A stretch of 64,000 nt of DNA from JACMQW01 sp964536965 (lineage in GTDB: Bacteria > Bdellovibrionota > UBA1018). Below are positions 33,234 through 41,270 of this stretch, piece by piece (within the stretch, counting starts at the first letter, position 1; every line of letters begins with the position of its first letter). The stretch covers positions 6,076 through 70,075 of the forward strand of contig CAZIAL010000016.1 in the NCBI GenBank assembly GCA_964536965.1. The letters run 5' to 3'. The notes below the pieces were generated by a model. It was not told the DNA's origin, made no database searches, and saw only the letters and a list, made by a program, of their open reading frames with translations. Made by a program: the position numbers and the translations under genes.

Positions 33234-34502
33234 CTAGATCCGCTCGAGAATCGCGCCGTAAAATCCGTCTGTGGAGGGCTCCTGGTGCGGTCCAAGCTCG
33301 ATTTCTTCGACGATCCGGACCGCAGAACCATGTCCGTGGGCCCATTCACGGACGCGCTCCCGCCCTTCTTCGGCGAAAAGCGAGCAAACGCTATAAAAGA
33401 TGATGCCGCTTTTCTCGACCAGGGCGAACGCATCCTGCAAGAGCTTCCGCTGGATTTCGATCAGCCCCGCCAGATCGGCTTCTTTGCGAAGCCATCGGAC
33501 GTCCGGATGACGACGAAGAATTCCTGATCCACTGCAGGGAGCGTCGATCCACACCGCGGAATACGGGGCTTTCGTTTCGATCTCCGACTCTCTCAGAATC
33601 TTTACCGCCGGCGCCGCTCGCGAAACGGTCTCTTCGAGAATCTTTCTTCGCCCATCGCTCGAATCGGCCGCGTAAACGTCGGCGCCGAGCCAAGCCAAGG
33701 CGACGCTCTTTCCTCCCGGGGCCGCGCAGCGATCCAGTATCTTGCGGTTCTTCAGGCTATTCAGCTTTTCCGAGAATCGCGTCGCGAGAATCTGGCTCGC
33801 AAGATCTTGGACGATCCACTGCCCCTCGGAAAATCCAGGCAGCTGGGCGATCCCCCCCGCCTCGGGAAGCTCCTGATTCAGCCGAGCGGAGCCCGGCACC
33901 GGTCCCGCGGTGAGAAATGCGGGGAGTTTCGCGGAGTCGCGAATTCGAAACCACGTTTCCGGACGTTCCAGGGATGCGGTGGCGATCGCGCATGCTTTTT
34001 CATATCCATGGGCCGTCTCCCACTTCTTCCACCACCATGCCGGAAGGCTGGCCCATGCCGCCTTTTCGTCCAGGCTCGCCTTCGGGCCAGGAGCGCGCGG
34101 CTCTCGCCATTCCGCGCGGGCCTCGGCCACCTTCCGAAGGAGCGCATTGGCGAACTTCGCGGGAAACTCGCCTTCTTCTGCTTTAATGAAATCGACGGTC
34201 TCGGAAACGACCGTCGCCGGGAAAACTCGATCCTGATGAAGCAACTGGTAGACGGCGATCTGCAGAATCTTCCGGATCTTGCCCGTCGGTTTTTTCTTGA
34301 GGGCGTAGCTATCGATCGTGAGATCCAGGCGCCGCAAATGCCGGACGACCCCACTCGATATCTCCGTCAGCCAGGCACGATCCGTGGTGGAAGTCGCCGG
34401 GCCCCGGGCGCAAGCGAGCTCGATCGCTTCGTCGAGCGTGCGCGAATTCGCGAGGACTTCGTTCAGAATCTGTAGAGCGGCTTTACGAGGTACGGTACGC
34501 AT
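33234..34502 (-). CDS. rsmB: 16S rRNA m5C967 methyltransferase RsmB/Sun family
   Basis: 422 residues. N-terminal NusB-like RNA-binding domain (about 1-135, RKAALQILNEVL, TDRAWLTEISSGVVRHL, RKILQIAVYQLLH) followed by the m5C methyltransferase domain: SAM motif DRCAAPGGKSVAL, catalytic DAPCSGSGILRRHPDVRW and YSVCSLF, whose Cys forms the covalent intermediate with cytosine. Usual length is about 430, so the protein looks complete. It lies 13 bases downstream of sppA on the same strand. Confidence 0.9.
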   Translation of the reverse strand: MRTVPRKAALQILNEVLANSRTLDEAIELACARGPATSTTDRAWLTEISSGVVRHLRRLDLTIDSYALKKKPTGKIRKILQIAVYQLLHQDRVFPATVVSETVDFIKAEEGEFPAKFANALLRKVAEARAEWREPRAPGPKASLDEKAAWASLPAWWWKKWETAHGYEKACAIATASLERPETWFRIRDSAKLPAFLTAGPVPGSARLNQELPEAGGIAQLPGFSEGQWIVQDLASQILATRFSEKLNSLKNRKILDRCAAPGGKSVALAWLGADVYAADSSDGRRKILEETVSRAAPAVKILRESEIETKAPYSAVWIDAPCSGSGILRRHPDVRWLRKEADLAGLIEIQRKLLQDAFALVEKSGIIFYSVCSLFAEEGRERVREWAHGHGSAVRIVEEIELGPHQEPSTDGFYGAILERI

Positions 34503-34515
34503 CGAATCGCTTCTA

Positions 34516-35580
34516 TCAGAGTGCGCCTTTCCATATCCAGTAGATTCCCGGCTCGATGAGCGACCGGACTCGATCCAACCCTACGGCCTGCTGCAGGGCC
34601 GAGATGAGACGATTCGAACCGCGGGCCTCGCCTCCTTCCGAGTCTTCACTGCCCATTTGGTCTTCGATCAGCTCCAGAAATCCTCGGCGTTTTTTCTCCT
34701 CGTGAATGATCCGAGGTTTGCCCGTAATGTTGCCGAGCTTCGCCGCCGCTTCGATCGCGGCGTCGATTCCACCAAGTTCGTCGACGAGCCTGGCGGTCTT
34801 CGCCTGCGATCCCGAAAAAATTCGGCCATCCGCGAGCGGCGTGACCTCATCGAGCGACAGCTTCCTCCCCTCCGCGACGGCGGTCTTGAACTGGAGCAGA
34901 ACGTCGTCCACCATGCCCTGAAGAAGCCCTCGTTCTTCCGGCTGCATCTCGCGATACTCCGCACCCGCGTCCTTGAACTTTCCGGTCTTAATCGAGAAAC
35001 GTTTCACCTTCGCCCATTCGTAGAGTTTCTCGAGATTGGCGAATTCCATGATGACTCCGATCGAACCCGTGATCGTCCCGGCGTTGGCGAAGATTCGATC
35101 CGTCGCGACCGCGATATAGTATCCGCCGCTCGCCGCGACGCTACCCATGGAAGCGACCTTCGGTTTCGGGAATGCTTTGATCGCGTCGTAGATCTCCTGC
35201 GACGGCGCGACGGCGCCTCCGGGCGAGTCAATGCGAACCACGAGGGCCTTGACCTCGGGATTTTCCTTAAACGACTCGATCGCCTTCAGCGCCTTTTCCG
35301 AGTTCATGATCACGCCCTTGATCTTGAGCACTCCGACCCCTTGCTCGCGGAAGATGGATCGGGCCGCGGACTTGCCGGCTCCATCCATGCCCTTCCGGAA
35401 AAAGACGAACGACCCGACGACGAACAGAACGAAGAACAGCCCGGAGATGCCGAAGATGAGCGCGAGGGGTTTCCACGAGGTCCGCCGGGTCGGCTCGACC
35501 CGATGTACCGGGCTCGCCGAAGTCGTTTCGGATGCAGACGATGCGGGATTCAGACTGGGTTCTTGGTCGGAAGGATTCAT
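34516..35580 (-). CDS. sppA: Signal peptide peptidase SppA (single-domain type)
   Basis: 354 residues. One membrane helix at about 38-60 anchors a periplasmic serine protease that degrades cleaved signal peptides. The S49 domain has VRIDSPGGAVAPSQEIYDAI, the catalytic Ser in MGSVAASGGYYIA, and GTITGSIGVIM; the general-base Lys is likely in the KTGKFKDAG segment. Short forms of about 300-350 residues assemble as rings of several subunits. The start overlaps the stop of the upstream barrel gene by four bases (ATGA), and rsmB follows. Confidence 0.9.
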   Translation of the reverse strand: MNPSDQEPSLNPASSASETTSASPVHRVEPTRRTSWKPLALIFGISGLFFVLFVVGSFVFFRKGMDGAGKSAARSIFREQGVGVLKIKGVIMNSEKALKAIESFKENPEVKALVVRIDSPGGAVAPSQEIYDAIKAFPKPKVASMGSVAASGGYYIAVATDRIFANAGTITGSIGVIMEFANLEKLYEWAKVKRFSIKTGKFKDAGAEYREMQPEERGLLQGMVDDVLLQFKTAVAEGRKLSLDEVTPLADGRIFSGSQAKTARLVDELGGIDAAIEAAAKLGNITGKPRIIHEEKKRRGFLELIEDQMGSEDSEGGEARGSNRLISALQQAVGLDRVRSLIEPGIYWIWKGAL

Positions 35581-36254
35581 GGAGTTTCTCCGGGAACGGC
35601 GGACGGGTTTTCAGATGCGCGTAGACTCGAAAATGGGATTTGCAGGCCCACGAGCAAGAGGATTTCCTGATTCTTGTCGTCGGCGACAGGACTCTTATTC
35701 AGATCCGTGAATCCGAGCAGATAGGAAAAATCGCCGATCGCTTTCCAATCACCACCGACGGGAATGGCGATCCGAAGATTCGCGCGCAGCCCGAGATCGA
35801 CTCCGGCGCGATTCGGGTCCTTCGCTTTCGTCCGCGAATTCCCGAGCAGCGACGAAGTGGTTCGGGTGTCCGATTTCGATTCGAGAATCGCGAGGTAGGG
35901 TCCGAAGCCAAATCCGAGGAATTCAGCCCGCATGAACTGGAGACTGAGCGGAATCATCCAGCTCCGATAGCCGATTTGGGTCGTCGCGGTCGCGGAGCGA
36001 AGTTCACGCGAGCGCGAGTGCCGAATCAGGCCGCTCTCCAGGCGATAGGCGCCTCCGAGGGAGCGCGAAGCCAAGGCCCCGAAATCGAACGCGGCGTTCG
36101 TGGAGCGGTCGGTCCCCGCCGCGGGCTCCGGGTTAAGCGAAGGTTTATAGAAGTTCGCGCCCCCGACGAGCGCGAGATCACCCGCGCGGGCGAAACCAGG
36201 TTCGCAAACGGCGAGAAGCGCGAGAAGGCCAAACAGGGTTCGAACCGAATGCAT
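35577..36254 (-). CDS. Small outer-membrane beta-barrel protein
   Basis: 225 residues from the ATG at 36254, giving a signal peptide (TLFGLLALLAVCEPGFARA). The rest alternates polar and hydrophobic residues in strand-length blocks (DLALVGGANFYKP, GFGFGPYLAILES, VDLGLRANLRIAIPVGG) as in eight- to ten-strand barrels. No family is recognised. It overlaps the sppA start by four bases. The following gene at 36393 on the same strand encodes a similar small barrel, separated by a terminator. Confidence 0.68.
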   Translation of the reverse strand: MHSVRTLFGLLALLAVCEPGFARAGDLALVGGANFYKPSLNPEPAAGTDRSTNAAFDFGALASRSLGGAYRLESGLIRHSRSRELRSATATTQIGYRSWMIPLSLQFMRAEFLGFGFGPYLAILESKSDTRTTSSLLGNSRTKAKDPNRAGVDLGLRANLRIAIPVGGDWKAIGDFSYLLGFTDLNKSPVADDKNQEILLLVGLQIPFSSLRASENPSAVPGETP

Positions 36255-36336
36255 CCCCACTATTGTCGAAGGCCCGCGAGTGCGCCTCAATCGGCAGGAA
36301 ATACCCAGGCGGCGCGCGTCAGGTTCCGAAAACGCA

Positions 36337-36367
36337 CGGCGCCCCGGGAGAGGCTCCCGAGGCGCCG
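36337..36367 (-). terminator. Terminator of the 36393-36914 gene
   Basis: CGGCGCC and CGGGAG pair with CTCCCG and GGCGCCG around an AGG loop, with one C-A mismatch, giving about 13 pairs. On the minus strand the hairpin is followed by GTGCGTTTTC. It sits between two minus-strand barrel genes. Confidence 0.6.
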
Positions 36368-36392
36368 CTTATGAAATCATCCCTCTGACCGA

Positions 36393-36914
36393 TCAGAACC
36401 CGAAGGAAAGTCCGGCCAACACCGCATAGTCCCGGGTCTTGGCCGATCCGCCTAAATCCTTCAGTCCGAAGTTATAGCTCAGGTCGAAGAGAAAGTCGGT
36501 CATCGGAGCAAGCCCGAATCGCGCACGTGCGCTGAGTTTGGCCCCGTAATCGGCCTCGTCATCGTCTCCGACGATCGCATAATAGAGACCGCCGCCCAGA
36601 TCCAGGACGGGCAGCGCGGTAAAACGGAGCATAAAAGGAACTTCCCATCCGCGGGTCGATGCTTCGACTTTTATTGGTCCGACCGAAGTCTCGGTTTTCT
36701 TTCCTACGGAAAGGACGCCGGTCTCAAAATCGAATCCCGGAAGAGCGCCGAACTGCAAAGTCGCTCCGTAAGTGCCGGCTGCCTTCGGGGAGATGGCCGC
36801 GCTGCCGGAGTAGTCGGCGAAGTTTAGTCCACCGAGCAGGTTCACCTTCAACATTGCGTTCGCATTCGAGGTACCCAGCGCAAAGACGCTAAGAATCATC
36901 AGAATATTTTTCAT
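36393..36914 (-). CDS. Small outer-membrane beta-barrel protein (OmpW/OmpA-barrel like)
   Basis: 173 residues from the ATG at 36914, preceded by AAGGAGA. Signal peptide (ILMILSVFALGTSNANA), then strands LKVNLLGGLNFADYSG, GLYYAIVGDDDEADYGAKLSARARFGL and a C-terminal LAGLSFGF ending in Phe, the usual signal for BAM-mediated insertion. Probably an eight-strand barrel. Function unknown. It is transcribed alone, with its own terminator downstream. Confidence 0.7.
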   Translation of the reverse strand: MKNILMILSVFALGTSNANAMLKVNLLGGLNFADYSGSAAISPKAAGTYGATLQFGALPGFDFETGVLSVGKKTETSVGPIKVEASTRGWEVPFMLRFTALPVLDLGGGLYYAIVGDDDEADYGAKLSARARFGLAPMTDFLFDLSYNFGLKDLGGSAKTRDYAVLAGLSFGF

Positions 36915-37128
36915 AAAAGTCTCCTTGGCCGTGATCTTCGAAAGTTTCACTTAAAATAACAAGGGGTCCCGCAACAATTAGGGTTTCTTCATCGTGCATG
37001 AAGGCCCCACTTCCCGAGGCGAGGCCCGGTCCGCCGGAACCGCGAAAACTAACTCGTGGCCGCCCCCTTACCTTCCGGACGGAAGACTGGATAGGGCAGC
37101 GTGCGCCCCCGAAGGAGGCTTAGAAAAA

Positions 37129-38058
37129 ATGAATCCTGGTCGAAATCCATTTTCGTGGCTCGCGATCTTCGCCGCATTCTGCTCGGGATCCCCTGTCATC
37201 GCCAGCGAACCCCCTTACTTTCCGGAAGTGGGTAAAATCCAAGATTTCATCATCGATAAAATCACCAATCCGGAAACACGCGATCTCCTCGCCTATCGAC
37301 TCGGAGCGCTTGGGGGAGGGCTGCTGGCGACCACCCAGATCGTCGGGCTCAAGCGTGAAACCGAGCTTCTGATCCGCGCCCAGGGGGAACTCAAGGCCAT
37401 TCAGGAGACCAAAGAAAAACTCCACGCCGAATTCGGAAAGAAAATCGCCCAAGAACTGAGCGAAGCCGAATCAAAATACCTCTCCGGCTTCCGAACCTAT
37501 AAGCCCATCTACGAGAGCCGCAATCGAAGCCTTTCCCAGCTTCATGACGATGCCATAAAGCTTGCGCGCGCTGAAGTGACCCACAAGGCCGTTCTCGCAG
37601 GAGAAGCCGTGAGCTCAAGCACCCTTAAACAGCTCCAACAAACCAGAAACTACTATCTCTTTCGGACCAGCGGGCGGCTCGCGCTGGCTACCTTCGGAGC
37701 CGCGGCCGTTCTCAACCTGGCCCCCCTGATGACTNNNNNNNNNNGAGGCACGACCGAACGAACGAAACTGCTCTCAGATCCAAGACTCTTTTTAATGACC
37801 GCAATGCTTGCGCCGGAAAGTTTTTGTTACGAGCTCCATTCGAAAGATCCCGAGAAAGCGCCCGCACTTACGGATCGGATCCTGGATCGCGAGCAGTTCG
37901 CCATCCAGGATGGGATTTCTACCCGAAAGGAAGTCCAGTCCGATCTGAGATCCAAACCGCGACTCCATCCCGACCATCTCGTCCATTCCGACCGACCTTC
38001 GGCGACAAACGGGCCACGGTTCCGAACGATCGACTCGGTATCGAAGAGCGGGAAATAA
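37129..38058 (+). CDS. Secreted or membrane protein interrupted by an assembly gap
   Basis: ATG at 37129 with GAAGGAGG at 37111-37118. The N-terminus has a signal-like segment (WLAIFAAFCSGSPVIA), then a hydrophobic stretch (LGALGGGLLATTQIVGL, about 60-76), a long charged helical region likely to be coiled coil (LIRAQGELKAIQETKEKLHAEFGKK), and another hydrophobic stretch (LALATFGAAAVLNLAP) just before ten N at 37735-37744. The part after the gap stays open in the same frame to 38058, but the gap size is arbitrary, so the C-terminal part may belong to a different frame or gene. No family is recognised. Confidence 0.55.
   Translation: MNPGRNPFSWLAIFAAFCSGSPVIASEPPYFPEVGKIQDFIIDKITNPETRDLLAYRLGALGGGLLATTQIVGLKRETELLIRAQGELKAIQETKEKLHAEFGKKIAQELSEAESKYLSGFRTYKPIYESRNRSLSQLHDDAIKLARAEVTHKAVLAGEAVSSSTLKQLQQTRNYYLFRTSGRLALATFGAAAVLNLAPLMTXXXXGTTERTKLLSDPRLFLMTAMLAPESFCYELHSKDPEKAPALTDRILDREQFAIQDGISTRKEVQSDLRSKPRLHPDHLVHSDRPSATNGPRFRTIDSVSKSGK
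37735..37744. other. Assembly gap (ten N)
   Basis: Ten N joining two contigs or scaffold pieces inside a gene. The true missing length is unknown; distances and reading frame across it are not reliable. Confidence 0.98.
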
Positions 38059-38060
38059 AA

Positions 38061-38089
38061 AACGCCCCGGAGGAATCCTCCGAGGCGTT
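38061..38089 (-). terminator. Rho-independent terminator of rpsA
   Basis: AACGCC and CGGAGG pair with CCTCCG and GGCGTT around an AAT loop with one C-A mismatch. On the minus strand the stem runs into TTTTTTATTT, a good U tract, 37 bases after the rpsA stop. On the plus strand it could also serve the gene ending at 38058. Confidence 0.85.
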
Positions 38090-38125
38090 GGTTGATCCTT
38101 TAAAGAGTTTTCACTCTCAGACGAG

Positions 38126-39937
38126 TTATTCGCCCTTTTTGTCTTTATCGAGAGCGGCCTTCAGCTTGTCGCCGAGGAGATCGCCCATCGAGGTCTTCTT
38201 CGAAGCGTCGCCCGCGTACGTATTGTACGCGCTACGCTCTTCCGTACGACCGAGTTGCTTGATCGAAAGGCCGATGCGGCGTTCTTTCGGCTCGATGGAG
38301 AGGATCTCCGCGCGAACCGTATCGCCCACTTTCAGCACGTCAGCTGGCTTCTCGATGCGGTGATCGGCGATCTCGGACACATAGATGAGTCCTTCGACGC
38401 CTTCTTCGATTTCCACGAATGCACCGAAGTCGGTGAGTTTCGTGACTTTACCGTCGATGGCCTGGCCGGTCTTGTAACGAGCCTTGAGGGAATCCCAAGG
38501 ATCGCGCTCGAGCTGCTTCACGCCGAGAGAGAACTTCTCGTTCGCTTTGTCGATACCGAGGACGACGGCTTTCACTTTGTCGCCCTTCTTGTACTTCTCG
38601 GATGGGTGGTTGAATTTCTTCGTCCAGGCCAGGTCCGAAACGTGGATCAGGCCGTCGATGCCCATGCCGATGTCGACGAAAACGCCGAAGTCGGTGACCG
38701 ATTTCACTTCGGCTTCTTCCACGATCGAGCCGATCGGGAATTTGATCTCGAGCTGGTCCCAAGGATTGTCCTGGAGTTGCTTGAGGCCGAGGGAGATGCG
38801 TTTCGCTTTGGTGTCGACTTCGAGGACTTTGCACTCGACGTCGTCGCCGACGTTGAGGACCTTCGAAGGATGCTTCACGCGCTCCGTCCAGGACATCTCG
38901 GAGACGTGAATGAGTCCTTCGACTCCGCCTTCGAGTTCCACGAACGCGCCGTAGTCTTTCAGCGAGACGACTTTGCCCTTCACGACCATGCTGACCGGAT
39001 ACTTGAATTCGGCATCGTCCCATGGGTTGGCGGAGATCTGTTTCAGACCGAGGGATACACGTTCCTTCTCGCGGTCGTACTTCAGGATCTTCACTTTCAC
39101 TTCGTCGCCCACCGCGAACATCTCGCTTGGGTGCTTGATGCGGCCCCAGCTCATGTCCGTGATGTGGAGAAGTCCGTCCATCCCGCCGAGATCGATGAAC
39201 GCGCCGTATTCCGTGATGTTCTTCACGGTACCTGCGACGACCATTCCCTCTTGCAGGTTGGCCAGGGTCTCGGCGCGCTGGAGTTCACGCTCTTGCGCGA
39301 CGACCGCCCGGCGAGAAAGCACGATATTCCCGCGCTTTTTGTTGAACTTGATGATCTTGAACTTCAGGCGCTTGCCCACGAACTTATCCAGGTTCTTGAC
39401 TGGCTTCGTATCGAGCTGGGAGCCCGGGAGGAACGCTTTCACGCCGATGTCGACGGAAAGTCCGCCTTTCACCTTGGCGATGACGGTTCCTTCGACGAGC
39501 TGGTCCTTTTCACAAGCCGCCGAGATCTCGTCCCAGGCGCGGATGATTTCGGCTTTGTCCTTCGAGAGGAGCATGAAGCCGTTTTCCATCTCCATGCGCT
39601 CGATGTAGACGGGAACGACGTCGGCGACGGCGACTTGGGCCACGCCTTGCGCGTCTTTAAATTCCTGCGTCGGCACGAGGCCTTCACACTTATAGCCGAT
39701 ATCGACCGTGACGTATTCGGCGCTGATCGAGATCACGGTGCCGTCGACGACTTCACCTTCTTTGATCTCGCCGGTTTGTTCGGTCGCTTTGAACATCTCT
39801 TCGAAGTTCTCGGCGGTGTTTAATTTTTTCGCGGTCGTTTCTTCTTCACCCAGGAAGGCGGAGAAGTCGTCCATCCAAGATTGATTCTTAGGTGGTTTTT
39901 TGTTTTCGGATTTCGATGCGGTTTGAGTAGCAGCCAT
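38126..39937 (-). CDS. rpsA: 30S ribosomal protein S1
   Basis: 603 residues from the ATG at 39937 (a GTG five codons upstream is an alternative). Six S1/OB repeats: the first two (about 55-210) are divergent and bind the ribosome, and the last four bear the RNA-binding pattern, for example GTVKNITEYGAFIDLGGMDGLLH, GKVVSLKDYGAFVELEGGVEGLIH and GKVTKLTDFGAFVEIEEGVEGLIY. S1 brings mRNA to the 30S subunit. An N-terminal Gln/Lys/Ser tail of about 40 residues precedes the first repeat and includes WMDDFSAFLGEEE. No strong Shine-Dalgarno sequence precedes the gene, as is common for autoregulated rpsA. Apparently monocistronic. Confidence 0.95.
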   Translation of the reverse strand: MAATQTASKSENKKPPKNQSWMDDFSAFLGEEETTAKKLNTAENFEEMFKATEQTGEIKEGEVVDGTVISISAEYVTVDIGYKCEGLVPTQEFKDAQGVAQVAVADVVPVYIERMEMENGFMLLSKDKAEIIRAWDEISAACEKDQLVEGTVIAKVKGGLSVDIGVKAFLPGSQLDTKPVKNLDKFVGKRLKFKIIKFNKKRGNIVLSRRAVVAQERELQRAETLANLQEGMVVAGTVKNITEYGAFIDLGGMDGLLHITDMSWGRIKHPSEMFAVGDEVKVKILKYDREKERVSLGLKQISANPWDDAEFKYPVSMVVKGKVVSLKDYGAFVELEGGVEGLIHVSEMSWTERVKHPSKVLNVGDDVECKVLEVDTKAKRISLGLKQLQDNPWDQLEIKFPIGSIVEEAEVKSVTDFGVFVDIGMGIDGLIHVSDLAWTKKFNHPSEKYKKGDKVKAVVLGIDKANEKFSLGVKQLERDPWDSLKARYKTGQAIDGKVTKLTDFGAFVEIEEGVEGLIYVSEIADHRIEKPADVLKVGDTVRAEILSIEPKERRIGLSIKQLGRTEERSAYNTYAGDASKKTSMGDLLGDKLKAALDKDKKGE

Positions 39938-40195
39938 TGAGTTTGAACTCACTTTTCGACTCGCATCCCGGGCCCTGTCGCCTCATTCCGCAAAGCAGAA
40001 ATGGAGAGGTGACTCGAGCAGATTCGGGTGGAGTGTGATTGGGTATAGGAAGCTTTCCGCAGAATGTCGAGAACCAATCTCCCCGGGAATATTCAGGTTT
40101 TTGGCGTCAGCTCGATTATAAGAAGCTTCTAAGGTCTTTTGCCGCTTCGCGCTGTCGTTTGTCAGGATTTCGTCAAAAAAAGAGCAGGCGGAATT

Positions 40196-40263
40196 TTGAC
40201 AGAATTTCGGATCGCGGTTAGCGTTTTTTCTGGCTGTAGCCAAACGTTCCACTGATGGAACGT
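40196..40263 (+). promoter_or_regulatory. Promoter and inverted repeat ahead of the gluzincin gene
   Basis: TTGACA at 40196-40201 is a perfect -35 box; TAGCGT (40219-40224) lies at the right 17-base spacing as a weak -10. Downstream, ACGTTCCA (40244-40251) and TGGAACGT (40256-40263) form a perfect eight-base inverted repeat with a four-base centre, ending eight bases before GGGGGA, the likely ribosome binding site. It could be an operator or a leader hairpin. The rest of the 39938-40280 gap holds the rpsA upstream region, in which nothing else is recognised. Confidence 0.5.
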
Positions 40264-40280
40264 CGAAATTGGGGGAACAA

Positions 40281-41216
40281 TTGAATAAAGCACTACTCGG
40301 CACCCTTGCCGCATTGGCCGTCGTCCCGGCTTCTGTGGCATTGGCGTGTACGTCCAATGGTAAGGAAGGCATCTTTCCAGAGAACAACTTGTATATTCCC
40401 GTAAGTCGCTTTGCGAATTACGCGACTACCAAGGAAGAGTTTTTTAACGCGGTTGCTAAGGCCCAGAAGACTTACGAAGGCGTCTTCACCGCTCAGGGCC
40501 GCGAGTTCAAAATCATCGCCGACTGGGAAGATGGAACCGTGAACGCCTACGCGACCCGCAAAGGCAACGTTTCCGAAGTTCACATGTTCGGAGGTCTCGC
40601 CCGCCACGAAAAGGTGTCGGCCGACGGCTTCATGATGGTGATCTGCCACGAGACGGGCCACCACATCGGTGGCGCGCCGAAAAAAGGCAGCATGTGGGCT
40701 TCGAACGAAGGCCAGTCCGACTATTTCGCGACGCTGAAATGCGCCCGCGAGATCTGGAAGGACGAAGATAACACGGCGATCGTGGCCGCGATGGAAATCC
40801 CCCAGGTCGTGACCGAACGCTGCCAGAAGGCGTTCGATAAAGCGGAAGATCTTGCGATCTGTAAGCGCGCGGCGATGGCGGGCAAAACTCTCGCCGACAC
40901 GCTGGGCGCCCTTCGGAAGACCGGCGATACGGACTTCGAAAAGCCCGACACCCGCGTGGTCGACAGCACCGACGATAACCATCCTGCGGCCCAGTGCCGC
41001 CTGGACACCTACTTCGCCGGCGCCGTTTGCTCGAAATCGAAAGACGATGCCGTTTCCGAATCCGATCCGAAGCCCGGCACTTGCGCAGCGGAACTCGGCG
41101 AAACGCTCGGCGTGCGTCCCGCCTGCTGGTACGCGGTGGAAGGCAGAAATCCGAAGCCTCCGCGCAGCGGTTCGAAATGGCCCACGCTCGGCGCTCGACG
41201 CCCGGCTGGCCGGTAA
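40281..41216 (+). CDS. Secreted zinc metalloprotease, gluzincin type
   Basis: 311 residues from a TTG at 40281, which has GGGGGA upstream and gives a good signal peptide (LGTLAALAVVPASVALA). The zinc site is HETGH at 123-127, followed after 15 residues by NEGQSD with Glu143 and Asp147, the HExxH...ExxxD arrangement of gluzincins (thermolysin-like clan). Eight or more Cys in the mature part suggest disulfides. It does not match M4 or M48 closely, so the exact peptidase family is not assigned. Its own promoter and a strong terminator make it a single-gene unit. A secreted protease would fit a predatory or scavenging lifestyle. Confidence 0.8.
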   Translation: MNKALLGTLAALAVVPASVALACTSNGKEGIFPENNLYIPVSRFANYATTKEEFFNAVAKAQKTYEGVFTAQGREFKIIADWEDGTVNAYATRKGNVSEVHMFGGLARHEKVSADGFMMVICHETGHHIGGAPKKGSMWASNEGQSDYFATLKCAREIWKDEDNTAIVAAMEIPQVVTERCQKAFDKAEDLAICKRAAMAGKTLADTLGALRKTGDTDFEKPDTRVVDSTDDNHPAAQCRLDTYFAGAVCSKSKDDAVSESDPKPGTCAAELGETLGVRPACWYAVEGRNPKPPRSGSKWPTLGARRPAGR

Positions 41217-41235
41217 CTCCAGGAATGAAATTCTA

Positions 41236-41270
41236 AAAAAGCCCGGCTGCGCTTCGCAGTCGGGCTTTTT
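41236..41270 (+). terminator. Strong bidirectional terminator
   Basis: AAAAAGCCCGGCTGCG pairs with CGCAGTCGGGCTTTTT (one G-T) around CTT. The stem carries A and T tracts, so it can stop transcription from both sides: the protease gene on the plus strand and the long envelope cluster on the minus strand, whose last stop codon lies inside its edge. Confidence 0.93.

Noticed and set aside
38255..39823. A 522-codon frame on the plus strand opposite rpsA
   Set aside because: Antisense shadow of the S1 repeats; its apparent repetitiveness (FEFHE, VVADVED) only mirrors the S1 domain repeats.
39938..39951. Inverted repeat TGAGTT/AACTCA just upstream of the rpsA ATG
   Set aside because: The arms are short, the centre is only two bases, and it overlaps a possible GTG start; chance is likely, so it is not listed as an operator.
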